This document shows, piece by piece, positions 1 to 7,547 of a stretch of DNA of 9,700 nt; positions within the stretch are counted from its first letter, which is position 1, and every line of letters begins with the position of its first letter. The stretch spans positions 1-9,700 of the forward strand of contig JAHWLA010000091.1 in assembly GCA_019347595.1 (NCBI GenBank), in the 5' to 3' direction. Source of the DNA: Actinomycetota bacterium. GTDB lineage: Bacteria > Actinomycetota > Acidimicrobiia > Acidimicrobiales > JAHWLA01. The position numbers were made by a program, and so were the translations under genes. A model generated the notes under the pieces. The model saw nothing but the letters and a program-made list of their open reading frames with translations. It was not told the origin of the DNA and searched no databases.

Positions 1-1379
1 ACCAACACGTCGGATGTAGCAACCGCAGCACGCACGGCGGCACACAACCGAGCCGGATCGTAAATGGATCCGAACGGCGCCGTCGGGTCGCCGACGAGCA
101 ACGAGGAGTCGACGTCGCCCGCGTCGACCTCGCCGTCACGCGTCATCAGCCCGACGCCCGACGGGCGCGACAACGAAGCGCCGTCGGCGTTGCCCACCAC
201 TGCCGTCCGTTTCCCCGCGGCCCGCAACGCCGAGCCCAGGGCGCCGACCTCGCTCGACAGATGCCGGCCCCGGTTCAACCGGTCGGTCGCCGGCGCGCCC
301 ACGACGACGATCTCGCCGACGGGCACTGCTCCTGTGCGCCGGGCGAGGGCCTGTGCCGCCGTGCCACCCTCGTACGGGGCGCCGGCGGGGAAGGCGAGAC
401 CGGCCTGCTCGTTCGCCTTCACCCGGGTGCCCGCTCCCACGGTGGCGTAGCCCTCGGCCGCCGTGGGCCGCGCCGTCAGCGTGCGTACGCTCAACGCCGC
501 CACCGCGCCCTCGGCCCGCATGCGGTCGACGGTCGGCGTCACGCCCGAGCCCAGGTCGCCCCACGTGAGCCGGGGGATCCCGAACAGCACCACCTTCGAC
601 GGCTTGGCCGATGCCGCCACGCTCGACGGCTCCCACCGGCTCCCCTGCCACAGCGCGGTGGCCGCCAGCACGGCGAACACCAGGGCGATGGCGCCGAGGC
701 GGAAAGCGGACGACGTGAGCCGCGGCCACAGCGCCCGCACGATGTCGACGCCCTGCCTGCCGCGGTGCCGGAAGCCGGCCACCGTGCGGCCGGTGTGCCG
801 GTGCTCCATCGGCACGTCGACTTCCTCGACTCGCGCCCCCGCCCGCACGGCGTCGATCGTCAGGCCGACCTCCAAGCCGAAGCGCGGCGCCAGCGGCACG
901 AGCGAGCGCAGCAGGTCGCCGCCGATCGCCCGCTGCCCGGACAACGGCGCCCGTGCCTCGAACCCGCACGCCCGCCGGATGCCCGCGGCGGCGAGGGCGC
1001 GAACCCGACCGAAGCCGCCGCGGCTGCCGGCCGACGGCAGGACGCCGACGGTCATGTCGGCCCGCCCGGCGAGGACCGGGCCCACCAAGGTGCCCGCCAC
1101 CGCGGCGGTGGCCGCGATGTCGGCGTCGACCAACAGGTAGACGTCGGCATCGGGTGCGGCCTCGACGCCCGCCGTGACTGCGCCGCCCTTGCCGATGTTG
1201 CGAGGGAGGCGCAGCACCCGAGCGCCCGCGGCGCGCGCCGCGGCCGCGGTCTCGTCGGTGGAGCCGTCGTCGACGACGAGCACCTCGTCGACACCGGCGC
1301 CGGCGCGCAGGGCGGCCACCGTGTCGCCCACCGAGTCGGCGCGGTCCTTGGCCGGGACCACGGCGACGACGCCGGTCAC
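1..1379 (-). CDS. GT2-family glycosyltransferase fused to a membrane segment and an alkaline-phosphatase-like domain (C-terminus beyond window)
   Basis: The frame is open for 459 codons from the GTG at 1379-1377 to the window edge, so the end of the protein is missing. Residues 1-210 look like a GT-A fold glycosyltransferase: DDGSTD at 37-42, NIGKGGAV at 61-68, the metal-binding DAD at 85-87, SGQR at 147-150 and GLEVGLTID at 168-176. It should transfer a sugar from a nucleotide donor to an unknown acceptor, at the inner membrane face. One hydrophobic helix follows (about 228-244). Residues 260 onward contain KVVLFGIPRLTW, TPTVDRM and RPTAAEGYATVGAGTR, which recall alkaline-phosphatase/sulfatase-superfamily proteins of uncertain activity; this part would lie outside the cell if the helix is a true membrane span. 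The GTG overlaps the flippase-gene stop in a GTGA, with a GGCGAG purine run just upstream. I checked the frame line by line and found no stop between the parts. The GT2 call is firm; the second domain is a resemblance only. Confidence 0.8.
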   Translation of the reverse strand, partial: MTGVVAVVPAKDRADSVGDTVAALRAGAGVDEVLVVDDGSTDETAAAARAAGARVLRLPRNIGKGGAVTAGVEAAPDADVYLLVDADIAATAAVAGTLVGPVLAGRADMTVGVLPSAGSRGGFGRVRALAAAGIRRACGFEARAPLSGQRAIGGDLLRSLVPLAPRFGLEVGLTIDAVRAGARVEEVDVPMEHRHTGRTVAGFRHRGRQGVDIVRALWPRLTSSAFRLGAIALVFAVLAATALWQGSRWEPSSVAASAKPSKVVLFGIPRLTWGDLGSGVTPTVDRMRAEGAVAALSVRTLTARPTAAEGYATVGAGTRVKANEQAGLAFPAGAPYEGGTAAQALARRTGAVPVGEIVVVGAPATDRLNRGRHLSSEVGALGSALRAAGKRTAVVGNADGASLSRPSGVGLMTRDGEVDAGDVDSSLLVGDPTAPFGSIYDPARLCAAVRAAVATSDVL

Positions 1380-2941
1380 AGCTCGCCTCGCCGCAGTGTC
1401 GGCCACAGCACGAGGCCGGCGGCCAGCGCGGCGGGCGGCCCGGCCGCGGCCAGCGCCCACATCGAATCGCCTCGCCCGCCGGCCCCCGGTCCGACGACAG
1501 CGAGCACGGTGCGGCCGACGGCGAAGGCCGCCGCGCCGGCGACGACGGCGCGCGCCAGTGGCCTGGCTACGGCGGTCGAGCGCGCCAGCCGCGCCCGCAG
1601 CAGGATGTGCAGCGCCACCGCGCCCGCGGTGACGGCAACGGCGTGCGCCAGCCCCAGCACCACCACTCGGTCGCGGCCGTCCGCAGCCATCGATGCGGCG
1701 ACCATCAAGCCGGCACCCACGACGGTGACGGCCAGCCCCACGAGCGCGGGTACGCGGGCATCGCCCACCGCCGTCCAGGCCCGGGCCAGCAGTTGGAAGG
1801 CGGCGTAGCCGCCAAGGCCCAGCGCGTAGGCGGCCAGGACGCGCCCCACGAAGGCGGCGTCGCCCGCGTCGAGCGCGCCGACCCGGACGACACCGAGCAC
1901 GGGCTCGGCCAACGCGGCCAGCAGGGCGGCGGCGGGGACGACGACCATCAGCGTGCGGCGCAGCCCGACGCGCACGTCCTCTGCCACCGCGTCCCACTGC
2001 TCGACGGCGGCATGGGCCGACAGCGTCGGGTAGAGCGCGGTCATCACCGGGTGGGCGACGAGGGCGAACGGCAGGAGGAAGAACGTGAAAGCGATCTGGT
2101 AGGCGACCACGCCGCCCTCCACCTGGTTGGCGAGGACCAGGGTCACGGCGACGAGCACCTGCGTTCCTGCCAGGAGGACGCCGCCCCACGCCGCCGACCC
2201 GGCCAGGCGGCGCAGCCCGGGCGCCGCCATGTCGAAGCGGGGCCGCAGGCGCAGGCCGACGGTGCGCAGCGCCACGAGCGGCACCAGCGTCATCGCCAGT
2301 ACCCCGCCCGTCGTGCCCAGCGCCAGCAGCAGCTTCTCGCCCCCGGTCAAGTCGAGCGACGGCGGCGAGGGCCGCACCACCATGAAGGCGATCATGGTGG
2401 CGGTGACGACGACGTTGTTGGCGACGGGTGCCATGGCTGCGGCAGCGAAGCGGCGGGTGGCGTTGAGCAGCGCACTCGCCACTGCCCCCACGGCGTAAAG
2501 GACGAGTTGCGGCAGGAAGAACCACAGCAGGAACGCGCCCAGCCGGAGCTCGGCTTCCCGCACGGCAGCGTCGTCCACCCCGACGGTGAGGAGGCGCATC
2601 ACGTCGCGCCCGGCGAACGCCAGCACCACCGCCAGGACAGCGAGCACAGCCACTACCGGCCCCAGCAAGGCGCCCGCCAACCGCTCGGCCTCGGCGCCGC
2701 GGTCGCGGTCGATCAGTGCCACGAAGGCGGGAACCAGCGGCGCGGAGACGAGCCCGGCGGCGAGGACCTCGAACAGCAGCGTGGAGACGAGGTTGGCGCT
2801 CTGGTAGGTGTTGCCGAGAAACGTGGTGCCGAGCGCGGCGCCCACGGCGAGCACGCGCACGAACCCGGTGACGCGGGACACCGCGTTCCAGGCCGAGATG
2901 GTGAGCGCCGGGCGTGTGGACGCCGCGACGAGGGACGTCAC
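1376..2941 (-). CDS. MurJ/MviN-family lipid flippase (MOP superfamily)
   Basis: This 521-residue polytopic membrane protein has about a dozen or more hydrophobic helices, as expected for MurJ (roughly 500-550 residues). The N-terminus carries the family pattern: SRVTGFVR at 22-29, then LFEVLAAGLVSAPLVPAF at 56-73, equivalent to the LFAEGALSxAFVPVF region of MurJ. MurJ flips the undecaprenyl-linked peptidoglycan precursor lipid II across the inner membrane; other MOP members flip different lipid-linked glycans, so the substrate here is not settled. The GTG start at 2941-2939 overlaps the steB stop as GTGA, with a GGAG eight bases upstream; a start farther upstream would run deep into steB. Its own stop overlaps the glycosyltransferase start. 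Actinobacteria usually keep a murJ elsewhere in the genome, so this may be a second copy. It sits between steB and a glycosyltransferase, which supports a role in envelope assembly. Confidence 0.85.
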   Translation of the reverse strand: MTSLVAASTRPALTISAWNAVSRVTGFVRVLAVGAALGTTFLGNTYQSANLVSTLLFEVLAAGLVSAPLVPAFVALIDRDRGAEAERLAGALLGPVVAVLAVLAVVLAFAGRDVMRLLTVGVDDAAVREAELRLGAFLLWFFLPQLVLYAVGAVASALLNATRRFAAAAMAPVANNVVVTATMIAFMVVRPSPPSLDLTGGEKLLLALGTTGGVLAMTLVPLVALRTVGLRLRPRFDMAAPGLRRLAGSAAWGGVLLAGTQVLVAVTLVLANQVEGGVVAYQIAFTFFLLPFALVAHPVMTALYPTLSAHAAVEQWDAVAEDVRVGLRRTLMVVVPAAALLAALAEPVLGVVRVGALDAGDAAFVGRVLAAYALGLGGYAAFQLLARAWTAVGDARVPALVGLAVTVVGAGLMVAASMAADGRDRVVVLGLAHAVAVTAGAVALHILLRARLARSTAVARPLARAVVAGAAAFAVGRTVLAVVGPGAGGRGDSMWALAAAGPPAALAAGLVLWPTLRRGEL

Positions 2942-3867
2942 GAAGCGGGCTCCGGCACCAGACGCGAGGCGCGGGGCCCCAGGCCGAAATGTCCGACCTT
3001 GCCTTCGGCGCCGAGGTCGGCGAGGGCAAAGACGGCGGCGATGCGCCCGCGGAAGCTCTCCAGATTGTCGATCGTCGACAGGCGGGCGGCCACTTCGGCG
3101 TCGGCGCGTAGCACGCCGACGAACACGGCGCGGGCCGCAGGCGTGGTCCCGGTGGCGGGCGTCTCGCCCTCGGCCGCCAGCACCCGCAGCGGCGCCTGGC
3201 GCGCCAGCGACGAGGCCAGCGGCACGGCGAGCTGGTCGTTCGCCACCTCGGCCCCGGCCCCGCTCACCACGACGAAGCGGGCCGTCGCCGGCAGGTTGGC
3301 GATGTCGACGTTGGTCCCCGCAGCCACCTCCAGCTCCACGAAGCCCTCCTGCTCCAGCTCCCGCAGCGGCGTCGTCACCCCCGTTGCCCACTGTGTGGCC
3401 AGGCGGTCGACGAGCGAACGGCGCACGAGGTCGGCCGGGCCGGGCGCAACCACCAACAGCTCGGACAACGTGCTCACCGCCGCGGGCTGGTCGAGCCGCA
3501 GCTTCGACGTGAACCACACCGTCCCGTGCAGCCGGCCACCCGCGGCGACGATCGACTGGCGCAACTGCTCCACCGGCCCGCGGTCGACGCCCTGCACGGC
3601 GACGACCACGGTGTCGACATTGCGCAGGCGGCCCTCGACCAGCTCGTCGCCTGCTTCGTCGGCGAACTTCTGCCAGGTGCCGAGCTCCTGGTTGAGCCGG
3701 TCGTTCTCCGCATTGGTGCGTTGCGCCCGGTCGCCCACCTCCTGCACCTGGCGCTCGAGGTAGTCGACGGTCGCCTGGTCCACGACGGTGGCGCCTACGG
3801 CGATGCCGATGCCGAGGGCGAGGAAGATGCCGATGAGGGAGACGAGATGAAAACGAAAGCTGACCAT
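2938..3867 (-). CDS. steB: SteB/MctB-like envelope protein (Rv1698 family)
   Basis: This 309-residue protein starts MVSFRFHLVS, has one membrane helix at about 8-28, then a charged coiled coil at about 33-77 (YLERQVQEVGDRAQRTNAENDRLNQ falls here), followed by a soluble extracytoplasmic alpha/beta region. Length and layout match the family of M. tuberculosis Rv1698 (MctB, about 314 residues), reported in copper resistance, and C. glutamicum SteB, which works with SteA at the septum and influences the hydrolase RipA. I see no obvious Cys- or Met-rich copper site, so the division role seems more likely here; that is inference. The ATG at 3867-3865 starts 4 bases after the steA stop and has no clear ribosome binding site, so it probably depends on coupling from steA. 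The stop overlaps the next gene by 4 bases. Confidence 0.85.
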   Translation of the reverse strand: MVSFRFHLVSLIGIFLALGIGIAVGATVVDQATVDYLERQVQEVGDRAQRTNAENDRLNQELGTWQKFADEAGDELVEGRLRNVDTVVVAVQGVDRGPVEQLRQSIVAAGGRLHGTVWFTSKLRLDQPAAVSTLSELLVVAPGPADLVRRSLVDRLATQWATGVTTPLRELEQEGFVELEVAAGTNVDIANLPATARFVVVSGAGAEVANDQLAVPLASSLARQAPLRVLAAEGETPATGTTPAARAVFVGVLRADAEVAARLSTIDNLESFRGRIAAVFALADLGAEGKVGHFGLGPRASRLVPEPAS

Positions 3868-3871
3868 GCGC

Positions 3872-5035
3872 TCAGTGGGTGGCGGCCCGCCACAGGTCCT
3901 GGAGGACCAGCCACAGGCTGCTGAGGTACACGCGGGGCACGAGGGTGACGAACACGACCACGAAGCAGAGCATGGCGGCCAGGAGGAAGCCCGTCAGGTC
4001 GCGCTTGCGGATGCGGCTCTCGTAGAGCTTGCTCACGCCCTTGGCGTCCACCAGCGAGGGGCCGACCTTGAGGCGGACGAGGAAGGTGGACGCCATGCCT
4101 TCGCGGCCCTTGTCGAGGAACTCCACCATCGACGCGTGGGTGCCGACGGCGACGATGAGCTCGGCGCCCTTCTCGAAGGCGAGCAGCATGGCGACGTCCT
4201 CGCTTGTGCCCGGCGCCTCCAGGCAGACGTAGGGCAGGCCCATCTCGTCGAGGCGCTCGGCGCCGGGGGCCTTGCCACCGGGATAGGCGTGCACGACGAG
4301 CTCGGCGCCCGTGCGCAGGGCTCGGCTCGACACCGAGTCGAAGTCGCCCACGATGAGATCGGGCGTGAGGCCGACCTCCAGCAGGGCATCGGCGCCCCCG
4401 TCGACGGCGATGAGGACGGGCCGCATCTCGCGGACGTAGCTGCGGAGATGGGCGAGGTCTTCCTTGTAGTCCGAGCCCCGCACCACGATCAGGGCGTGTC
4501 GGCCCCTGATCGTCGTGCGCAGCTCCGGCATGGGGAGCGGGTCGACCACCAGGTGCCGCTCGCGCCGCAGGTACTCCAAGGTGTTCTCGGCGAACAGCTC
4601 GAGCTGGGCGCCCACCCGGGTCTTGGCCGCCTCGTACTCCTCCTCCAACGACTGGAGGGTGTGGCGTGTGCCCTTGCCCACGACGGCGCCGTCGACCCAC
4701 ACTTCGTCGCCCTCGACGCGGACGGTCCGTCCTTCGCCCACCAGGTCGAGGACTTGCGAACCGACGCCGTCGAGCAAGGGGATACGGGCCGCGGCCAACA
4801 GCAGCGGGCCGACGTTGGGATAGCGGCCGGACATCGAGGCGGCTGCGTTGATCACGGCCGCAGGGCGGGCCTCCACCAGCGTCTCGGCTGCCACCCGGTC
4901 GAGGTCCTCGTGGTCGATGACGGCGACCTCGCCGGGTTGAAGGCGCTTGACGAGGTTCTTGGTGCGCCGGTCGACGCGGGCGACGCCGCCGGTCACGGAG
5001 ACCTCGGACGACGACGACGTGCGGCGGGTGAACAT
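3872..5035 (-). CDS. steA: SteA-like cytokinesis protein with thiamin-pyrophosphokinase-like domain (Rv1697 family)
   Basis: The 387-residue product has an N-terminal region of about 165 residues (including RTKNLVKRLQPGEVAVIDH near 24-42), then a region resembling the catalytic fold of thiamin pyrophosphokinase: IAVDGGADALLE at 209-220, VGDFDSV at 229-235, TSED at 277-280 and GTHAS at 298-302. A C-terminal membrane helix (about 349-367) ends in a short amphipathic tail. This is the architecture of C. glutamicum SteA and M. tuberculosis Rv1697. SteA is a septal protein that partners SteB across the membrane; kinase activity on thiamin is not expected despite the fold. The ATG at 5035-5033 lies in a TGATG shared with the recN stop, with GGGAG about 12 bases upstream. 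The product is likely made together with SteB, encoded 4 bases downstream. Confidence 0.88.
   Translation of the reverse strand: MFTRRTSSSSEVSVTGGVARVDRRTKNLVKRLQPGEVAVIDHEDLDRVAAETLVEARPAAVINAAASMSGRYPNVGPLLLAAARIPLLDGVGSQVLDLVGEGRTVRVEGDEVWVDGAVVGKGTRHTLQSLEEEYEAAKTRVGAQLELFAENTLEYLRRERHLVVDPLPMPELRTTIRGRHALIVVRGSDYKEDLAHLRSYVREMRPVLIAVDGGADALLEVGLTPDLIVGDFDSVSSRALRTGAELVVHAYPGGKAPGAERLDEMGLPYVCLEAPGTSEDVAMLLAFEKGAELIVAVGTHASMVEFLDKGREGMASTFLVRLKVGPSLVDAKGVSKLYESRIRKRDLTGFLLAAMLCFVVVFVTLVPRVYLSSLWLVLQDLWRAATH
4485..4513. repeat. 10-bp perfect inverted repeat inside steA
   Basis: Arms 4485-4494 (ACGATCAGGG) and 4504-4513 are exact reverse complements around a 9-base loop. They fall in codons for TIRGRHALIV at the start of the TPK-like domain. 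It could form an RNA hairpin, but chance in GC-rich coding DNA is a fair alternative, and no U-run follows that would suggest termination. Confidence 0.4.
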
Positions 5036-6708
5036 CAGCGGCCCCGCTCCCGTGCCGCGCCCGCCAAGAGCTCGGCCGCGTGCTCGCGCGCGGTGTCGCT
5101 CTCCGGCATGCCCGAGAGCATCCGCGACAGCTCGGCCACCCGCTCGGGGCCGTCGAGGGCGCGGGCATCGGCGACGGTGCGGCCGTCGCGCTCGGCCTTC
5201 TCGACGACGACGTGGTGGTCGGCGAACGCCGCCACCTGCGGCAGATGGGTCACCACCAACACCTGCAACCCGCCCCCTCCGGTCGTTCTGGTCCGTAGAT
5301 CCGGCGCTGTAGCGCCGGATCTACGGACCAGAACGGGAGGTGGGGTGGCGAGGGCGGCGAGGCTCCGGCCCACGGCCAGTGCCGCAGCCCCGCCGATCCC
5401 CGCGTCCACCTCGTCGAACACCGCGGTCGACGCCCCACCGGCGGCCGCCTCCCGCAGCGCCAGTCGGCACGCCAGCATGGTGCGGGCCAGCTCGCCGCCG
5501 GAGGCCACCTTGGCCAACGGCAACGCCGCCTCTCCTGCGTTGGCGCCCAGCAGGAATGTCACCGCGTCGCCGGGGTCGGCCTCGCCGACCACGACGTCGA
5601 AACGGGCCTTCGGCATGGCCAGCTCGCGCAGGTGGGCCTCGACGGCGGCGGCCAGCGCGGGTGCCGCCTTCCGGCGGGCCGCGCCCACCGCGCTTTCGGC
5701 CTCGACGACCGCGGCGACCGCGGCCACCCGTTCGCGGTCGAGCTCCGCGGCCCGTCGGTCGTGCGACTCCAGCTCCTCCAGCCGCGCCCGCGCCTCGTCG
5801 GCGAACGCCAACACGTCGGCCAACGTGTCGCCGTACTTCCGCTGCAACTGATGAAGCTGCTCCCGCCGGGTGCGCACTGCGGCCAGCCGCTCCGGGTCGT
5901 CCTCCAGTTGCTCGGCCGCGCCGCGTAGGTCGGCGGCGGCCTCGTCGGCTTCGGCCGCCAGCGACCGCAGCCTCGCCTCCAGTTCCTGCAACGGCGGCCG
6001 CCCCGCCACGGCGGCGAGGGCAGCGCCGATGGTGTCCGATGCGCCGCCGTCGTCGACCAGCGCGGCGTGGGCGGTCTGCGCCGCCTCCCGATGCGCGGTG
6101 GCGTCGGCCAGCCGCTCCTCGTCCACCCGCAGCCGGTCGTCCTCGTCGGGCGACTCGATGCGGGCGGCGTCGATCTCCTCCACCTGGAAGCGCAACAGGT
6201 CGATCTCCCGCGCCCGTGCCCGCTCGTCGCCGCCCAACGTCGCCAGTTGCGCGTCGACGGCCCGCACGCGCGCCCGGGCCGAGTCGAGCGGCCGCAGGTC
6301 GACATCGCCGAACGCGTCGAGGGCGGCGCGCTGGGCCACCGCCGACAGCAGCGTCTGGTGGGCGTGCTGGCCGTGGAGGTCGACCAGCTCGGCACCGCGC
6401 TCCCCCAGTGCGGCTACCGGCGCCAGCCGCCCGTCCACGTAGGCGCGCGACCGGCCGCCGGCGGGTACCGCTCGGGCCAGCACCACCTCGTCGTCGCCGA
6501 GCACGAACCGACCTTCGACCCAGGCCTCGTCGGCGCCCGGCCGCACCAGTACGGGGTCGGCCCGGCCTCCCAGCAACAGCTCGATGGCCTCCACCAGCAG
6601 CGTCTTGCCGGCGCCGGTCTCGCCGGTCAACGCCGTCATGCCCTCGCCGAACAGCAGGTGCACGTCGGCGATGACGCCGAGGTCGCGCACTCGGAGCTCG
6701 GTGAGCAT
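5035..6708 (-). CDS. recN: DNA repair ATPase RecN with an in-frame palindromic insert
   Basis: RecN is an SMC-like ATPase that acts early in double-strand break repair. The 557-residue product has the full set of parts: Walker A GETGAGKT at 29-36, the RecN-type DLHGQHAHQ at 110-118, a long coiled-coil middle (about 140-345), ABC signature ASGGELAR at 402-409, Walker B TAVFDEVDAGIGG at 428-440 and the H-loop VVTHLPQVAAFAD at 485-497. Between SLAALA and QVLVVTH, where other RecN proteins have only a short turn, it carries about 26 extra residues (455-480, TPPPVLVRRS...TTGGGG) encoded by a large inverted repeat. The frame stays open and all catalytic motifs are intact, so the protein is probably functional with a longer surface loop. 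The ATG shares a TGATG with the nadK stop. I found no LexA/SOS box just upstream; expression probably comes from the operon promoter. Confidence 0.95.
   Translation of the reverse strand: MLTELRVRDLGVIADVHLLFGEGMTALTGETGAGKTLLVEAIELLLGGRADPVLVRPGADEAWVEGRFVLGDDEVVLARAVPAGGRSRAYVDGRLAPVAALGERGAELVDLHGQHAHQTLLSAVAQRAALDAFGDVDLRPLDSARARVRAVDAQLATLGGDERARAREIDLLRFQVEEIDAARIESPDEDDRLRVDEERLADATAHREAAQTAHAALVDDGGASDTIGAALAAVAGRPPLQELEARLRSLAAEADEAAADLRGAAEQLEDDPERLAAVRTRREQLHQLQRKYGDTLADVLAFADEARARLEELESHDRRAAELDRERVAAVAAVVEAESAVGAARRKAAPALAAAVEAHLRELAMPKARFDVVVGEADPGDAVTFLLGANAGEAALPLAKVASGGELARTMLACRLALREAAAGGASTAVFDEVDAGIGGAAALAVGRSLAALATPPPVLVRRSGATAPDLRTRTTGGGGLQVLVVTHLPQVAAFADHHVVVEKAERDGRTVADARALDGPERVAELSRMLSGMPESDTAREHAAELLAGAARERGR
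5269..5346. repeat. Palindromic element inserted in frame in recN
   Basis: The core is 5284-5335: two perfect 25-bp inverted arms (5284-5308 and 5311-5335, beginning CGTTCTGGTCCGTAG) around a 2-base centre. Outside the core, CCCCCTCC on the left and GGAGGTGGGG on the right can pair again after a short bulge, so the symmetric region extends to about 5272-5346. It corresponds to the 26-codon excess in recN. No transposase, clear target-site duplication or U-run was seen. Because it is symmetric, the same frame in either orientation reads VLVRRSGA(T/V)APDLRTRT with no stop. I interpret it as a non-autonomous, possibly dispersed palindromic repeat; no second copy was noticed in this window. Confidence 0.75.
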
Positions 6709-7547
6709 CAGCGGTCCGCCAGGCTGAACTTGGTCTTGAGGATCTGGTGGAAATCGCGCCCGTCGAACGTCACGAAGCGGGCGTCGTGGACGCCCGCCCG
6801 GCACACCACGCTGTCGCCCGGCTCCAGGATGCCGAAGCTGCGCCCGTCGACCACCAGCGCCGCGGGACGGCCGTCGAGCACCTCCAGGCGCACCCACTCG
6901 TCGTCGTCGAGCACCAGGCTGCGGTCGAACAGGGCGTGGGGCGACACCGGCGTGACGACCAGGCCGCGCAGGCGGGGCGACACGATGGGTCCGCGGGCCG
7001 AGAAGTTGTAGGCGGTCGACCCGGTCGGCGTGCACACGATGAGGCCGTCGGCCGCGGTGGTGAGGAAGGGGCCGTCGTTGATCGACATGGCCAGGCGCAC
7101 GGTGTGGCCCGACAGCGTCTTCTCCAGCACCGCTTCGTTGAGCGCCATGCGGCTGACGCCGCCGACGTCGACAGCCAGCGTCATGCGCTGCTCGACGGAG
7201 TAGTGGCCCGCGAAGAACCGCTCCAGTGCGTCTCGCAGCGCGGCGGGCTCGATGGCGGTGAGGTAGCCGAGTTGCCCGACGTTCACGCCGAGCACCGGCA
7301 CGTCGGCCCCGCACACGAGGTCGACCGTGCGCAGCATCGTCCCGTCACCGCCGAGGGCGATGGCCAGATCGGCCCCGTCGGCCAGCTTGGAGACGGGCAC
7401 GCGCCAGTCGTCCAGCCCCGTGGCATCGGCATCCTCGTCGGGAATCCGCACCTCGTGGCCCCACCCGTCGAGCCAACCGATGGCCTGGCGCGCCAGGTCG
7501 GCAGCTTCGGGTCGGACTTGATGGGGGACGATGACGACGGCCGCCAT
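6708..7547 (-). CDS. nadK: NAD kinase
   Basis: NAD kinase phosphorylates the 2' hydroxyl of the NAD adenosine ribose, using ATP or, in many actinobacteria, also polyphosphate, and is the sole route to NADP. The 279-residue length is normal. Visible motifs are GGDGTML at 66-72 with catalytic Asp68, VLGVNVGQLGYL at 85-96, the ALNEAVL segment at 135-141 and the substrate-binding DGLIVCTPTGSTAY at 167-180 followed by NFSARGPIVSP. The ATG at 7547-7545 shares one base with the tlyA stop (TGATG), with a GGAACAGG purine-rich stretch upstream. Neighbours tlyA and recN are the usual actinobacterial partners. Confidence 0.96.
   Translation of the reverse strand: MAAVVIVPHQVRPEAADLARQAIGWLDGWGHEVRIPDEDADATGLDDWRVPVSKLADGADLAIALGGDGTMLRTVDLVCGADVPVLGVNVGQLGYLTAIEPAALRDALERFFAGHYSVEQRMTLAVDVGGVSRMALNEAVLEKTLSGHTVRLAMSINDGPFLTTAADGLIVCTPTGSTAYNFSARGPIVSPRLRGLVVTPVSPHALFDRSLVLDDDEWVRLEVLDGRPAALVVDGRSFGILEPGDSVVCRAGVHDARFVTFDGRDFHQILKTKFSLADR

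Noticed and set aside
1097..1113. 8-bp inverted repeat GCCACCGC-G-GCGGTGGC in the glycosyltransferase
   Set aside because: One-base loop, low-complexity Ala/Thr/Val codons; expected by chance at this GC content.
261..1808. 515-codon plus-strand open frame
   Set aside because: Opposite a verified continuous glycosyltransferase frame; composition is Arg/Ala/Pro-rich and without motifs.
1607..3763. Very long open frame (718 codons) on the plus strand opposite the flippase and steB genes
   Set aside because: Antisense shadow in GC-rich DNA: the product is low-complexity, rich in Arg, His, Gly and Gln, has no motif, and the opposite strand encodes recognisable families.
5284..5335. recN palindrome as a rho-independent terminator
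   Set aside because: It lies within an open, conserved gene, has no U-run on either strand, and the downstream recN motifs are intact.
5269..5346. recN as a pseudogene broken by insertion
   Set aside because: The insert is a multiple of three, contains no stop, and both the Walker B and H-loop motifs are preserved.
3866..5851. 661-codon open frame on the plus strand opposite steA and part of recN
   Set aside because: Same antisense effect; Ala/Asp/Ser-biased with no recognisable domain, and it runs through the recN palindrome and two conserved minus-strand genes.
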